DNA from: AAA164-E04 sp014239995
Lineage (GTDB): Bacteria > Verrucomicrobiota > Verrucomicrobiia > Limisphaerales > AAA164-E04
NCBI GenBank assembly: GCA_029247315.1
Contig: JAQWLM010000145.1
Coordinates: 1-39,449, forward strand
DNA length: 39,449 nt
Direction: 5' to 3'
The notes below the pieces were generated by a model. That model did not search any database. It saw only the letters and a program-made list of their open reading frames with translations, and was not told the DNA's origin. The position numbers and the translations under genes were made by a program. Shown in pieces: positions 16,154-25,049 of the stretch (position 1 is the first letter of the stretch; every line of letters begins with the position of its first letter).

Positions 16154-18604
16154 ATGAATGCATTCACCGCGCATAGATACATGTTGCCAACGCTCATTGT
16201 CTCGCTCTTATTCCTCCAACTCCGCGCCTTCGAAGTAAAGGCTCAGTCGCCCGCGCAAAATCCTCCTCCGACACGTGCGCAACTTGTCAAGGAATTCGAT
16301 TCAGACTCGGATGGACGTCTCGATGAAAGTGAACGCGTCAAGATGATCGAAGCCATCACAAAACGTGCGGGACTCAACCGCTCCAGAGACTCCGCTTCTA
16401 CGTCCCAGAGTGCAGACGGGACCCGAAATACAGAAGTTTCCCTGATGGCAAAGTTTGACGAAGATAGGGATGGAAGACTGAATGCAGTGGAACGTGCAGC
16501 CGCTCGTCAGGAAGCCAGACTGTCAAAACAGCAACGCGGCAGTCGTGGGGGAAGACCTGGAGGCTTGAATCCCTCAGCGCAAGCAAACCCTGGCTCCGAA
16601 TCCACCAAGCCTGGACGTCCCTTAAAGCCGGGTGATGTGCAACAATTCGAGGACCAGTCACTGTACGATGCACTGGTATTGCGTACTATCTTCCTGACAT
16701 TTGAAGACACAGACTGGGAAACAGAGCTTCACGATTTTTATAGAACCGACGTGGAGATACCAGCGGGAATGAGCGTGGATGGGCGTACATATGCCCCAGT
16801 TGGGGTGAGGATTCGAGGAAACACCTCCAGCAGAAGGGTCCCCATTGGCCGTAAAAAATCTTTGAATATCAGCTTGGATTACACCGAGAAGGATCAGAAG
16901 CTTTATGGCTATAAAACCCTCAACCTACTCAATGCCCACACGGATCCAACGATGATGAGGGAGGTGCTTTTCAGCCGTATCGCCCGGAATTACATGCCAG
17001 CCCTTCAGGCCAATTATGTGAGGTTGGTCATCAACGGTGAAAGCTGGGGCCTTTACGTGAACTCACAGCAATTCAACAAGGATTTTCTGGAAGAAGCCTT
17101 TGGCACGCGTGGGGGGGTGCGTTGGAAAAAACCGGCAAGCCCTCGGCAAGGTGGAGGTTTGAAGTACGACGGAGAAAGGATGGAAGATTACGAGGGATTC
17201 TATCAACTCAAGACAGAAGCCACGGACATGGAATCAGCTTGGGGAAATTATATAGAGTTTGCGAGGACTATGGCAGAGACCCCCATCGAGAGACTCGAGG
17301 AGACTTTGGATCCATACCTGGATATTGACGGTGCACTCTGGTTTCTGGCCATGGAAAACGTATTTATCGACCGTGATGGTTACTGGGTACGCGCCAGCGA
17401 TTTTAATTTTTATCAGGATCCCAGTGGCAGATTCCACATCATATCCCACGACAACAATGAGACCTTCAAATATCCTGGAGGACCGGGTTTCCAGGGGCAA
17501 GAAACTGCCAATTTCAAACTGGATCCCCTTTTCGGCATGAAGGATGCAAAAAAACCACTCCTTCGCCTATTGGAAAATGATGCCCTTCGGGCACGTTACC
17601 TGGCGCATGTCAGGACTATCAGTGAGGATTGGCTTTCCTGGGAAAAAATATCCCCAATGGTCGAGACCTACAAACAATTGATCGAAGAGGTCGTGCGCCA
17701 GGATACGCGCATGCTGGATACATACGAACACTTCCTGAGCGGTATCACGCAAAACCAGGGTTCCGGTAATCCTGGACTCAAGCCTTTCGTCGAAGGACGC
17801 GGAAATTACCTACTGAATCATTCGGCGATCGCACCATCCCCCGTATCGATTACGTCGGTCCATACCAGCCCCGTGATAAGGGACAACAATACATTGGGAC
17901 GCTGGCAACTGGCTACCACCCTGACCGCACAGGTCGGTGACGGTGACGGCAAGCTGTCCAGCCTTGCTGTATACGCAAGTACCAACCCGATGGAACCATA
18001 CCGTCGGGTTGAAATGACACGCCAACGGCATGGTGTTTTCCAAGTCTCCATTGCTGCACTCCCTCCCGGAGAAACACTGTATTACTACCTTGAAGCGCGC
18101 GGAATATCTGAAAAATCAGGGAACTCCTATTATCCACGCACAGCTGCCTACAAGCCTCTGAAACTGGCACTTCAACCGGACATGGTGGAGAACCAGGGCC
18201 TGGTCATTTCCGAGGTAATGGCATCCAACAAATCAACTATCACAGATCCACAGGGCGAATATGAGGATTGGATCGAACTGCATAATACCACGAACCATGA
18301 AATCGAACTTTCAGAATATTACCTGAGCGACAATGGGGCACGTCCACTCAAATGGAAATTTCCTGATGGGATAGTCCTTGCAGCCGGTAAACGCACTCTT
18401 ATCTGGGCCGATGAGGACAAGGAGAAGACGAAGAGCGATGATCTCCACGCCAACTTCAAACTTGCGGTTGGAGAATCTATCACCCTTGCAAAGCAAAAAT
18501 CTGGAAACATCCTCGTGGAGGATTTTTTATCACTTCAAGAAATGAAACCTGATCAATCTCTTTCCAAGGAAGGGATTACAACTCAACCTACTCCCGGGCA
18601 CTGA
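16154..18604 (+). CDS. Secreted EF-hand / CotH-kinase-like / lamin-tail protein
   Basis: 816 residues with a signal peptide (hydrophobic core LPTLIVSLLFLQL, likely cleavage after VKA). Two EF-hand calcium loops follow: D49-S-D51-S-D53-G...E60 and D102-E-D104-R-D106-G...E113. A basic, proline/glycine-rich linker leads to a CotH-like domain at about residues 190-530, with RIRGNTSSR, KKSLNISLDY, LNLLNAHTDPTMMREVLF and the acidic ISHDNNETF site. CotH proteins are atypical secreted or spore-coat kinases. A beta-rich region follows, and about residues 683-790 form a lamin-tail domain (ISEVMASNKST...YEDWIELHN). In marine PVC and Bacteroidota bacteria such proteins are surface or secreted; the substrate is unknown. 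It starts at an ATG without a clear Shine-Dalgarno and converges on the DegP gene (23 nt). Confidence 0.88.
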   Translation: MNAFTAHRYMLPTLIVSLLFLQLRAFEVKAQSPAQNPPPTRAQLVKEFDSDSDGRLDESERVKMIEAITKRAGLNRSRDSASTSQSADGTRNTEVSLMAKFDEDRDGRLNAVERAAARQEARLSKQQRGSRGGRPGGLNPSAQANPGSESTKPGRPLKPGDVQQFEDQSLYDALVLRTIFLTFEDTDWETELHDFYRTDVEIPAGMSVDGRTYAPVGVRIRGNTSSRRVPIGRKKSLNISLDYTEKDQKLYGYKTLNLLNAHTDPTMMREVLFSRIARNYMPALQANYVRLVINGESWGLYVNSQQFNKDFLEEAFGTRGGVRWKKPASPRQGGGLKYDGERMEDYEGFYQLKTEATDMESAWGNYIEFARTMAETPIERLEETLDPYLDIDGALWFLAMENVFIDRDGYWVRASDFNFYQDPSGRFHIISHDNNETFKYPGGPGFQGQETANFKLDPLFGMKDAKKPLLRLLENDALRARYLAHVRTISEDWLSWEKISPMVETYKQLIEEVVRQDTRMLDTYEHFLSGITQNQGSGNPGLKPFVEGRGNYLLNHSAIAPSPVSITSVHTSPVIRDNNTLGRWQLATTLTAQVGDGDGKLSSLAVYASTNPMEPYRRVEMTRQRHGVFQVSIAALPPGETLYYYLEARGISEKSGNSYYPRTAAYKPLKLALQPDMVENQGLVISEVMASNKSTITDPQGEYEDWIELHNTTNHEIELSEYYLSDNGARPLKWKFPDGIVLAAGKRTLIWADEDKEKTKSDDLHANFKLAVGESITLAKQKSGNILVEDFLSLQEMKPDQSLSKEGITTQPTPGH

Positions 18605-18627
18605 TCCAAAACACCCTTGCCTTCATT

Positions 18628-20142
18628 TTACGGGTCCAATGGGAGCACGACAAATCTGGCACCCCCTTGAGTCCAGACGTGCAAGAGGAGGGAATCCCCA
18701 TCAAAAGCGCGCATGATTTCTAGAACATCACCAGCAGAACGGACTGTCTGCTGGTTGATACGGAGAATCACCTGCCCAGCACGCAGTCCCTCGGAAAAGG
18801 CATTTGAAGCTTGATCCACTTCAGTGATCAGGACTCCTGATACGCCAGGTCTCACACCAAAAACCTTACGTTGCGAAGGTGTCAAATCCGTGAAAGACAT
18901 ACCTTCCAGGTCATCTCGTTCCGTAGATATCCCTGGTGACATACGTCCCGGCATCAAGGCTGCGTAACCATCCTCTGGGAGGGCACCTATCTCGATTTTG
19001 AGATCGATGGAATCTCCGTTTCGAAAGATGCCAATATCAACCTCGGTGCCCGGTCTCGTTTCAACCACCTGAAGTTTGAGGTGGGTACGTGAAGTCACTT
19101 CCGTATCGTTAAACCGCAAGATCACATCTCCTGGTTGAACTCCTCCATTGGAAGCCGGGCCACCTGGGTTGACTTCACTCACAAGCACCCCTCTTTTGGT
19201 TTGCATGCCAAATTGACGGGCCATGACATCATCCATTTCCTGCATCGAGATGCCAAGCAATCCTCGTTGCACATCTCCATGTTGAACGATCTGATCCATG
19301 ACGCTCCGAACCATGTTGACGGGAATGGCGAAACCCACACCTTGATTGCCACCGCTGCGGCTCATGATCAATGTGTTGATGCCGATGAGACGACCTAGCG
19401 CGTCTACAAGTGCACCTCCGGAATTGCCTGGATTAATGGAAGCGTCCGTTTGAATGAAATTTTCAATATCCATCATTCCTAGTTGATTGCGACCAGTACC
19501 ACTCACAATCCCCATGGTAACCGTCTGGCTCAATCCGAAGGGACTGCCAACGGCCAGTACCACATCACCCACTTCCAGCAGACTGCTGTCTGCAAGGGTG
19601 ATCGGGTCAAGCGCATCATCACTGTCCACCTTGAGCACGGCAATGTCGGAATGCTTGTCCGCCCCCAATATCTGGGCTTCATACTTGCTTGCCCCGTCGT
19701 TGAGAACCACCGTGATGGTCTCGGCGTCCTTAACGACATGATAATTGGTGAGTACAAAACCATTTTTGGAGACAATCACCCCAGACCCCACACCTTGAGG
19801 ACGCCTTTCCGGAGCTTGCTCCCTGCGAGGTGCAAGGGGGTTCTCAGGAGCAAAGAAACGCCAGAAAGGATCGAGTCCGCGACCATCTTCAAGTAAGGAG
19901 GTTCCGCTGGTTTGCTTCTGAAGGACCTGGATCGAGACGACGCTGGGAGCCACCTCCTTGACGACAGGTGCGAAGCTGGTGGCAAGCTTCAGAGCACGAG
20001 GCATCGGGGACTTGTCGACATCCAGTTCTGGAGGATCCATGTTACCAGCGAGGCCAAAAATAACAGGAGAAAAAAGAGCCCAGCAGGTGAAACCGCAAAC
20101 GACTCCTCCACAGAATTTAAGCAATGACGTGACAGACTTCAT
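18628..20142 (-). CDS. DegP/HtrA-type periplasmic serine protease with two PDZ domains
   Basis: 504 residues. An N-terminal hydrophobic segment (FCGGVVCGFTCWALFSPVIFGLAG) serves as signal or anchor. The trypsin-like domain carries H135 (LTNYHVV), D166 (HSDIAVLKVD) and S241 (NPGNSGGALVD). A loop of about 30 residues rich in proline, arginine and glutamate precedes the protease core (LA-loop position). PDZ1 is at about residues 285-375, with the GLLGISMQEM start and GGVQPGDVILRFN. PDZ2 is at about 405-500, with GLRAGQVILRINQQTV. It degrades or refolds damaged envelope proteins. The organisation matches DegP, DegQ and MucD; the exact subtype cannot be assigned. No sigmaE-like promoter was identified. 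Confidence 0.95.
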   Translation of the reverse strand: MKSVTSLLKFCGGVVCGFTCWALFSPVIFGLAGNMDPPELDVDKSPMPRALKLATSFAPVVKEVAPSVVSIQVLQKQTSGTSLLEDGRGLDPFWRFFAPENPLAPRREQAPERRPQGVGSGVIVSKNGFVLTNYHVVKDAETITVVLNDGASKYEAQILGADKHSDIAVLKVDSDDALDPITLADSSLLEVGDVVLAVGSPFGLSQTVTMGIVSGTGRNQLGMMDIENFIQTDASINPGNSGGALVDALGRLIGINTLIMSRSGGNQGVGFAIPVNMVRSVMDQIVQHGDVQRGLLGISMQEMDDVMARQFGMQTKRGVLVSEVNPGGPASNGGVQPGDVILRFNDTEVTSRTHLKLQVVETRPGTEVDIGIFRNGDSIDLKIEIGALPEDGYAALMPGRMSPGISTERDDLEGMSFTDLTPSQRKVFGVRPGVSGVLITEVDQASNAFSEGLRAGQVILRINQQTVRSAGDVLEIMRAFDGDSLLLHVWTQGGARFVVLPLDP

Positions 20143-20225
20143 GTTTGAAATAGGATTAAGGCACTAAGGACAAAGATCACTTACCCCAAGAAGGCATGCA
20201 TCGCAATAAAAAGATGCCGCACCGT

Positions 20226-20240
20226 GGGCCAAGGAGGCCC
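20226..20240 (-). terminator. Hairpin after the sulfatase gene
   Basis: Read on the minus strand, GGGCC and GGCCC form a 5-bp GC-only stem with a 5-nt loop, 33-47 nt after the sulfatase stop. About 23 nt further on is a TTTTT run in a second, weaker GCATC/GATGC dyad. The hairpin lacks an immediate T-tract, so a factor-independent terminator is only possible. It lies in the 130-nt gap before the DegP gene, whose promoter should also be here. Confidence 0.35.
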
Positions 20241-20272
20241 TCACAATGCACAAGCAGCGAAAATGGAATCAT

Positions 20273-21760
20273 TTAGGGATGGGTGAGATTTGGAGCCCAG
20301 GCCTGCTTTCTCAATGTGGGTATCTGACTCGGCGTTTCAAAACTGGAGGCAACCGCTTCGGTCATCAGCAATTGAAGTCTTTCAACTGTCTCCTGGCAAT
20401 GCTCCGATTCGATCAGGTTATCCTGTTCGAGGGGATCCGATTTGTGGTCATACAATTCACGGCCCTGGTGTCCCTGATCCCATTCCGTGTAGCGCCACCG
20501 CTCTGTCCGCAATGAATAACCAAACACCCGTCGCTTATCAGAGCCGAAACGCAGGCGCGTAACCTGTGAAAGCGACCACCCGCGTCCCTTTTCTGATTGG
20601 TTTTTCAAAATCGGCAACAAGGTCTGGCCCTGAAGATTCCCCGGGGCCTTAACGGCGCACATTTCCGCGAGGGTCGGATAAAGATCGATCAACCCCACGG
20701 GTGTCTCAGCCACGCCCCCCCGCGCAGCAATGCCCGGGCCAGCCATGATGAGGGGTACCCGCGCGCTTTGCTCGAACAGGCTCATTTTCTGCCAGAGACC
20801 GTGCTCCCCGAGGTGATAACCGTGATCACTTGTAAAAACGACAATGGTGTTATCTGCAAGCCCAAGTCGATCCAAGGCATTCAACACTTTTCCAACTTGA
20901 GCATCCATAAATGTGATGCTCGCAAAATAAGCCTGTATGGCCTGACTTCTAAGGTTGTCATCCAGCCGATCATGATCCCGCTTATGACTTCCCAACGCCA
21001 GTGGTGGAAGGTCTTGAACATCCTCCTCGACACCTGAAACAAGCGGCATGTCCTCGGGTGGATAAGGTTCAAAATAAGGACGAGGAGCCACGTAAGGGGT
21101 GTGCGGACAGTAAAAACCAACCGCCAGGAAGAAGGGGCAATCCTGCTCACGTGCACACCTCTCGAGCACCCACTCGGCATCCCTTGCCAGCATACCGTCC
21201 GTGTGTTTTTCATCTACCTGAGGGGAGGCATACCAGCTTAACGTACCACCAAAGCTACCCGGTCGTAAGCTGAATATCTCGGATTCCTCCTCGAGACGGT
21301 CACAACCCGCTGGGTTTAATTCCAACTCCCAGGAACCTGGATCATCATGGCCGTTGGTTCCGACCGATTTCGGAACATTGTAATGATAGAGTTTGCCGAT
21401 ACGACCGGCAAAATACCCCTCCAGCCTGAAGGCCTGTGGCAGGCTATGATGGGATGGGATGGTTTGCCGAAAAATCTGTGCATTCCGGTGAATGCCCGTT
21501 GAGTTGGGATAAAGGCCACACAGCATCGAATTCCGGCTCGGGCCGCAGAGAGGAAACTGGCAATAAGCCTTATCGAAACGAACACCCCGCATCGCGAGCC
21601 TGTCGATGTTCGGGGTCTGGACCTGAGGATGTCCGTAACATCCCAGTGACGTATTAAGATCATCGGAAATGAGAAACAGAACATTCGGGCGTTGACCATG
21701 TGAGGAAATGGATAACAGGGCCAGGGTTGCGAACCACAGGATATTGAACGGTTTTCTCAT
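20273..21760 (-). CDS. Formylglycine-type sulfatase, iduronate-2-sulfatase-like
   Basis: 495 residues. It hydrolyses sulfate esters, probably from sulfated glycans in the periplasm or outside. The signal peptide is MRKPFNILWFATLALLSISS. The metal-site start NVLFLISDDLNT includes D33-D34. The maturation motif is C72-G-P-S-R76, where the cysteine must become formylglycine. Later metal ligands lie in VVFTSDHGYHLGEHG. The overall order, with LCGPSRNSML and NIDRLAMRGVRF, matches the IDS-like S1_7 group, but substrate specificity cannot be read from sequence. A formylglycine-generating enzyme is not in the window. An in-frame TTG at 21793 would add 11 residues ahead of a normal signal peptide, so ATG 21760 is preferred. 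It is last in a four- or five-gene minus-strand cluster with amino-sugar and Gfo/Idh genes. Confidence 0.93.
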   Translation of the reverse strand: MRKPFNILWFATLALLSISSHGQRPNVLFLISDDLNTSLGCYGHPQVQTPNIDRLAMRGVRFDKAYCQFPLCGPSRNSMLCGLYPNSTGIHRNAQIFRQTIPSHHSLPQAFRLEGYFAGRIGKLYHYNVPKSVGTNGHDDPGSWELELNPAGCDRLEEESEIFSLRPGSFGGTLSWYASPQVDEKHTDGMLARDAEWVLERCAREQDCPFFLAVGFYCPHTPYVAPRPYFEPYPPEDMPLVSGVEEDVQDLPPLALGSHKRDHDRLDDNLRSQAIQAYFASITFMDAQVGKVLNALDRLGLADNTIVVFTSDHGYHLGEHGLWQKMSLFEQSARVPLIMAGPGIAARGGVAETPVGLIDLYPTLAEMCAVKAPGNLQGQTLLPILKNQSEKGRGWSLSQVTRLRFGSDKRRVFGYSLRTERWRYTEWDQGHQGRELYDHKSDPLEQDNLIESEHCQETVERLQLLMTEAVASSFETPSQIPTLRKQAWAPNLTHP

Positions 21761-21813
21761 GAACTTTACTGGAGTATGGAGACCTTGGAGCAATGCGCCA
21801 AACTACCTCAACC

Positions 21814-22902
21814 TTAACGATTCGGTTTCCAGAGATCGATCGGTTTTTTAGCGTCCGTCTTGAAAGGCAATGACACCTTCGCTCCCGTCCGAGCGGATTC
21901 GTAGGCCGCAAAAATGATTTTCAGAACCTCCCGAGCATCCTCACCCGTGACGATCGGTTGCTTGTCGTTTTGCACGCAATCCACAAAATGCGCCATCTCC
22001 TGATGGAATCCATAGTTGTAGGCTTCTTCATAGATCGTGAACGACCATCCCTTCGTCGTGCCTGCCTTCTCAACGGCATAGTCGTATCCGCACTGGCTAT
22101 AGGTCTCGATGGAGTTACCATGCAACAAGTCAGCGTAGGCCACACCTTCGGAACCGTGAACCTCGGCACGATCGTCCATACCCCCAAGTTTCGTCCAACT
22201 CTCTTCGGCGAGCCCAATCGTTCCGTCCTCGAACTCTAGAATCAACAATGCGTTATCTTCACCGACGGTCTTGTCCGAGTGAACCTGGGTACTCATCTGC
22301 GCGTAAACCGACTTCACCGGCGGGCGCCCAAGCATCCAACGAAAGAACTCAATGGCGTGACACCCCATATCCATCACCACCCCGCCTCCACTTCGCTCGA
22401 CGTCCCAGAAATGCGGGGCGTGCGGACCATCATGTTTCTCCGATTGCTTGATGAGATTCGGTTTACCAAGGGCACCGGAGTCCAGTAGTTGTTTCAAGCG
22501 AACATACTTGGGTGCGAAGCACAGCTCCTCCGCATACATTAACTTCACATTGGCCTTCTTCGCCGTTTCGACCATCAGATCCGCCTCTTCCATGTTCAAA
22601 CAAAACGGTTTCTCGACGACAATGTGTTTACCCGCTTCGGCCGCAGCGACAACGACCTCACAGTGCACATGGTTTGGAATCCCGATCACCACCATATCAA
22701 TCTCTGACATGGCAAGCAGCTCATGGTAGTCAGTGAAGTGATGCGGAATATGATGCGTCTCAGCAAACGATTCCGCATGACCGCCCGTAGGCGACGCGAC
22801 GGCCAACATCTCTGCCGATTGGCAGCGCGCAAGCGACTCCGCGTGAATGGCCGAAATAAACTGCGATCCAATGATTCCAACTTTAACCCTGTCCTTCATC
22901 AT
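21814..22902 (-). CDS. Gfo/Idh/MocA family oxidoreductase, cytoplasmic
   Basis: 362 residues. The N-terminal Rossmann domain starts VKVGIIGSQFISAIHA, with the catalytic-domain hinge motif VVEKPFCLNMEEA. A C-terminal beta-sheet domain follows, including GGGVVMDMGCHAIEFFRWMLG. The family oxidises or reduces sugars, cyclitols and related compounds with NAD(P); the substrate cannot be assigned. The dinucleotide loop is GIIGSQF rather than the usual GxGxxG. The double ATG directly follows the stop of the upstream oxidoreductase, and GGGAG lies 6 nt before the first ATG, so translation is coupled. 53 nt separate it from the sulfatase start. Confidence 0.92.
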   Translation of the reverse strand: MMKDRVKVGIIGSQFISAIHAESLARCQSAEMLAVASPTGGHAESFAETHHIPHHFTDYHELLAMSEIDMVVIGIPNHVHCEVVVAAAEAGKHIVVEKPFCLNMEEADLMVETAKKANVKLMYAEELCFAPKYVRLKQLLDSGALGKPNLIKQSEKHDGPHAPHFWDVERSGGGVVMDMGCHAIEFFRWMLGRPPVKSVYAQMSTQVHSDKTVGEDNALLILEFEDGTIGLAEESWTKLGGMDDRAEVHGSEGVAYADLLHGNSIETYSQCGYDYAVEKAGTTKGWSFTIYEEAYNYGFHQEMAHFVDCVQNDKQPIVTGEDAREVLKIIFAAYESARTGAKVSLPFKTDAKKPIDLWKPNR

Positions 22903-24252
22903 TTAAATCTCCCAGCCTTTCCGGAACATTGGTTTAATGAACGGTTCGGCCTCTGGACAATTGATCGCCCGCATTCGCTTTGGATCCCACTCGATCGACT
23001 TACCCGTGCGCAAGGCCAGTTGACCTACGAGCAAGCCTTCGGTGAGGGTAGCAGCGTAGTCGAAATTCGCTTCGGTCTTCGTGAGCCCCTTGCATGCCTG
23101 AATCCATTCAAAATGATGATCACGGACACGGGGAACAACCGGAGGAGGGGCTTGGAGGTGCATGAATTTCTTCTTCGGCAACAATAAAAACATGTCGCTT
23201 TCGTTTTCCCCTCCATGCCACGTACGCGTAAACAAGGTACCCTTACTGCCAATGATCAAAGAACCATTCGATGGGATTTCCTCCCCGTGGAACAAATCGG
23301 CAGGTGGCAGTTTCTTACCATCGTAGAACGTAAGTTTGACAGCTGAACGATTTCCTCGTGCCGGATAGTTCATCTGAATAATGCTCCATAGTGGGGGACA
23401 GTCAGCCGCTCCTTGATCAGCATCAATGACCTGGGCGTGGTTCGGTATTCCTAACTCCAATGCCCAGAAAGCGGTATCGAGATTATGCACGCCCATGTCG
23501 CCAATGGCTCCCGTACCGAAGTCCCAGCGGCCCCGCCACTTGAAGGGAACGTAAATCGGGTGGTAAGGTCGATGCGGAGCCGGTCCAAGCCAAAGATCCC
23601 AGTCCAACGTATCGGGAATCGCGGGTGCATTTGAAGGACGATCTTCTCCCTGTGGCCACCAACCGTTGGGTCGATCGGTCCACACATGCAATTCCCTCAC
23701 CTCCCCTATCGCTCCTGAACGAATGGTTTCCATGGCACGCCGTGAACCCTCCATTGCATGCCCCTGGACGCCCATTTGAGTAACCACGCCCGCCTTGCGC
23801 GCCTCATCCTTCATGCGTCGCAACTCATAAATCGAGTGTGCCAGGGGTTTTTCGCAGTAGACATGGAGCCCGCGCTGCATGGCGTCAATAGAAGCAATCG
23901 CATGGGTGTGATCGGGGGTACTCACGACGACGGCATCTAGTGACTTTTCCCTGTCCAACATTTCACGGAAATCACGATACCGCGGGATGCCCGGATACTT
24001 CGCGTAAATAGGCTGTGCCTGTTGATCATCCACGTCGGCAAAAGCAACAAAATTTTCTGAAACAAGTCCTTCCATGTTCGAGGCACCACGTCCACCCGGC
24101 CCAATGATGCCAAGGTTCAACTTTCGATTTGGATCCGAACGCACGACGGTTTTGCATCCGGCAGCTATTCCCGCGCTGCTGATTCCGGCTGTGATCAAGG
24201 CCCCATCACGAAGGAATTCGCGACGTGGTTTTTTGGTGTTAGAATTCATCAT
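22903..24252 (-). CDS. Tat-exported Gfo/Idh/MocA oxidoreductase, possible lipoprotein
   Basis: 449 residues from ATG 24252; an ATG at 24270 would add six residues. The N-terminus carries a twin-arginine signal (R10-R11-E-F-L) and a hydrophobic stretch ending GIAAGC33, a possible lipobox, so the protein is probably exported folded and perhaps lipidated. Next come a Rossmann domain (LNLGIIGPGGRG), the hinge motif CEKPLAHS, and a PVC-typical C-terminal domain with WDLWLGPAPHRPYHP and GAIGDMGVHNLDTAFWAL. The enzyme may act on a sugar derivative in the periplasm; cofactor loading before Tat export would fit. Its stop abuts the start of the cytoplasmic oxidoreductase gene with no gap. Confidence 0.92.
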   Translation of the reverse strand: MMNSNTKKPRREFLRDGALITAGISSAGIAAGCKTVVRSDPNRKLNLGIIGPGGRGASNMEGLVSENFVAFADVDDQQAQPIYAKYPGIPRYRDFREMLDREKSLDAVVVSTPDHTHAIASIDAMQRGLHVYCEKPLAHSIYELRRMKDEARKAGVVTQMGVQGHAMEGSRRAMETIRSGAIGEVRELHVWTDRPNGWWPQGEDRPSNAPAIPDTLDWDLWLGPAPHRPYHPIYVPFKWRGRWDFGTGAIGDMGVHNLDTAFWALELGIPNHAQVIDADQGAADCPPLWSIIQMNYPARGNRSAVKLTFYDGKKLPPADLFHGEEIPSNGSLIIGSKGTLFTRTWHGGENESDMFLLLPKKKFMHLQAPPPVVPRVRDHHFEWIQACKGLTKTEANFDYAATLTEGLLVGQLALRTGKSIEWDPKRMRAINCPEAEPFIKPMFRKGWEI

Positions 24253-24291
24253 GATTAGGTTAGACGGCATCGTATCGATAAGAGATGATGT

Positions 24292-25049
24292 TTAGCAATC
24301 GATTTCCATTTCCACAATGCCAGGGGTTGAATTGAATATCAGATGTGCGACACCCATGACATCTCCATGGTCGCCCTTGGAACAAAGCACCACCCTATTC
24401 TTGACGCCCCTGGGGACTGGGCCCAATACAAGCTGGGTTTGAATGGTTACCTGGAAACCTTTGAATTGTCATTCCCTCATTCCCCCTCCTGAAAATGATT
24501 CGAACGGGGCCGAGCGTGTGTGCAATCCCCCAGCAGCACTCGCAATCGCACTGCTCACATTTTGAATCATACCGACACCATCGGAACCCCTTTGGGCGAA
24601 GGCATCCAACACGTCCTGGGAACTGGCGCACCCATTCCCCCAACGCGCGCCATGAATGCCCATTCCTTCTTCTGGATCAAGTGTTTTTTTCCAAGGCGGG
24701 GGACCACCGCATCAATCTCCGGGAAACCAGGGTATTTGAACGGATCACTAAACGGTGTGGTAACTTTGTGGGGTAACCATCCCGTCCACGTGAGATCGTT
24801 GTGATTGGCCCCCGTTTGAGAATCCACGGGGCATGGGCAGTCGATAGCAATTCCCATAAAGTGTCCGTTGGAAACACCGGAATGTATCACCAGGGAATGA
24901 ATAGTGACCATCATGCGTTTCCTGACGGCGGGATACCCCACTTTGACCCAGGCTGGATTCTTTTGATTGGCCACCATCTCCCCTTTTTCATTCGCAAGTG
25001 GAAGGCAAATCGATGGTCCGCCAATGCAGTTACCGGGCGCATGTTTCAT
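24292..25049 (-). pseudogene. Unrecognised gene with a frame change at an A7 run and an in-frame UGA
   Basis: The ATG at 25049 overlaps the stop of the upstream nagB-like gene (ATGA) and has AAGGA 6 nt upstream, so translation clearly starts here. Frame 1 runs to 24567. At 24690-24684 the minus strand reads GG followed by seven A and CAC. In the -1 frame the protein continues convincingly (DPEEGMGIHGARWGNG, then QDVLDAFAQRGSDGVGMIQN). It then meets UGA at 24471-24469, beyond which the same frame stays open for 58 codons (FKGFQVTIQTQLVLG, KGDHGDVMGVAHLIFN) to TAA at 24294-24292. The joined product would be about 250 residues. I do not recognise the family. Explanations in order of likelihood: a decayed gene, a sequence error in the homopolymer, or recoding. 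Confidence 0.5.

Noticed and set aside
18605..18627. Terminator between the convergent CotH and DegP genes
   Set aside because: The gap is only 23 nt and shows no stem-loop or T-tract.
24450..24471. In-frame UGA in the gene after nagB as a second selenocysteine codon
   Set aside because: No cysteine-like redox context is visible. The only nearby hairpin (GGTT/AACC) has its loop 14-20 nt downstream with T and C as first loop bases, outside SECIS rules. The gene also carries a frame change, so decay is simpler.
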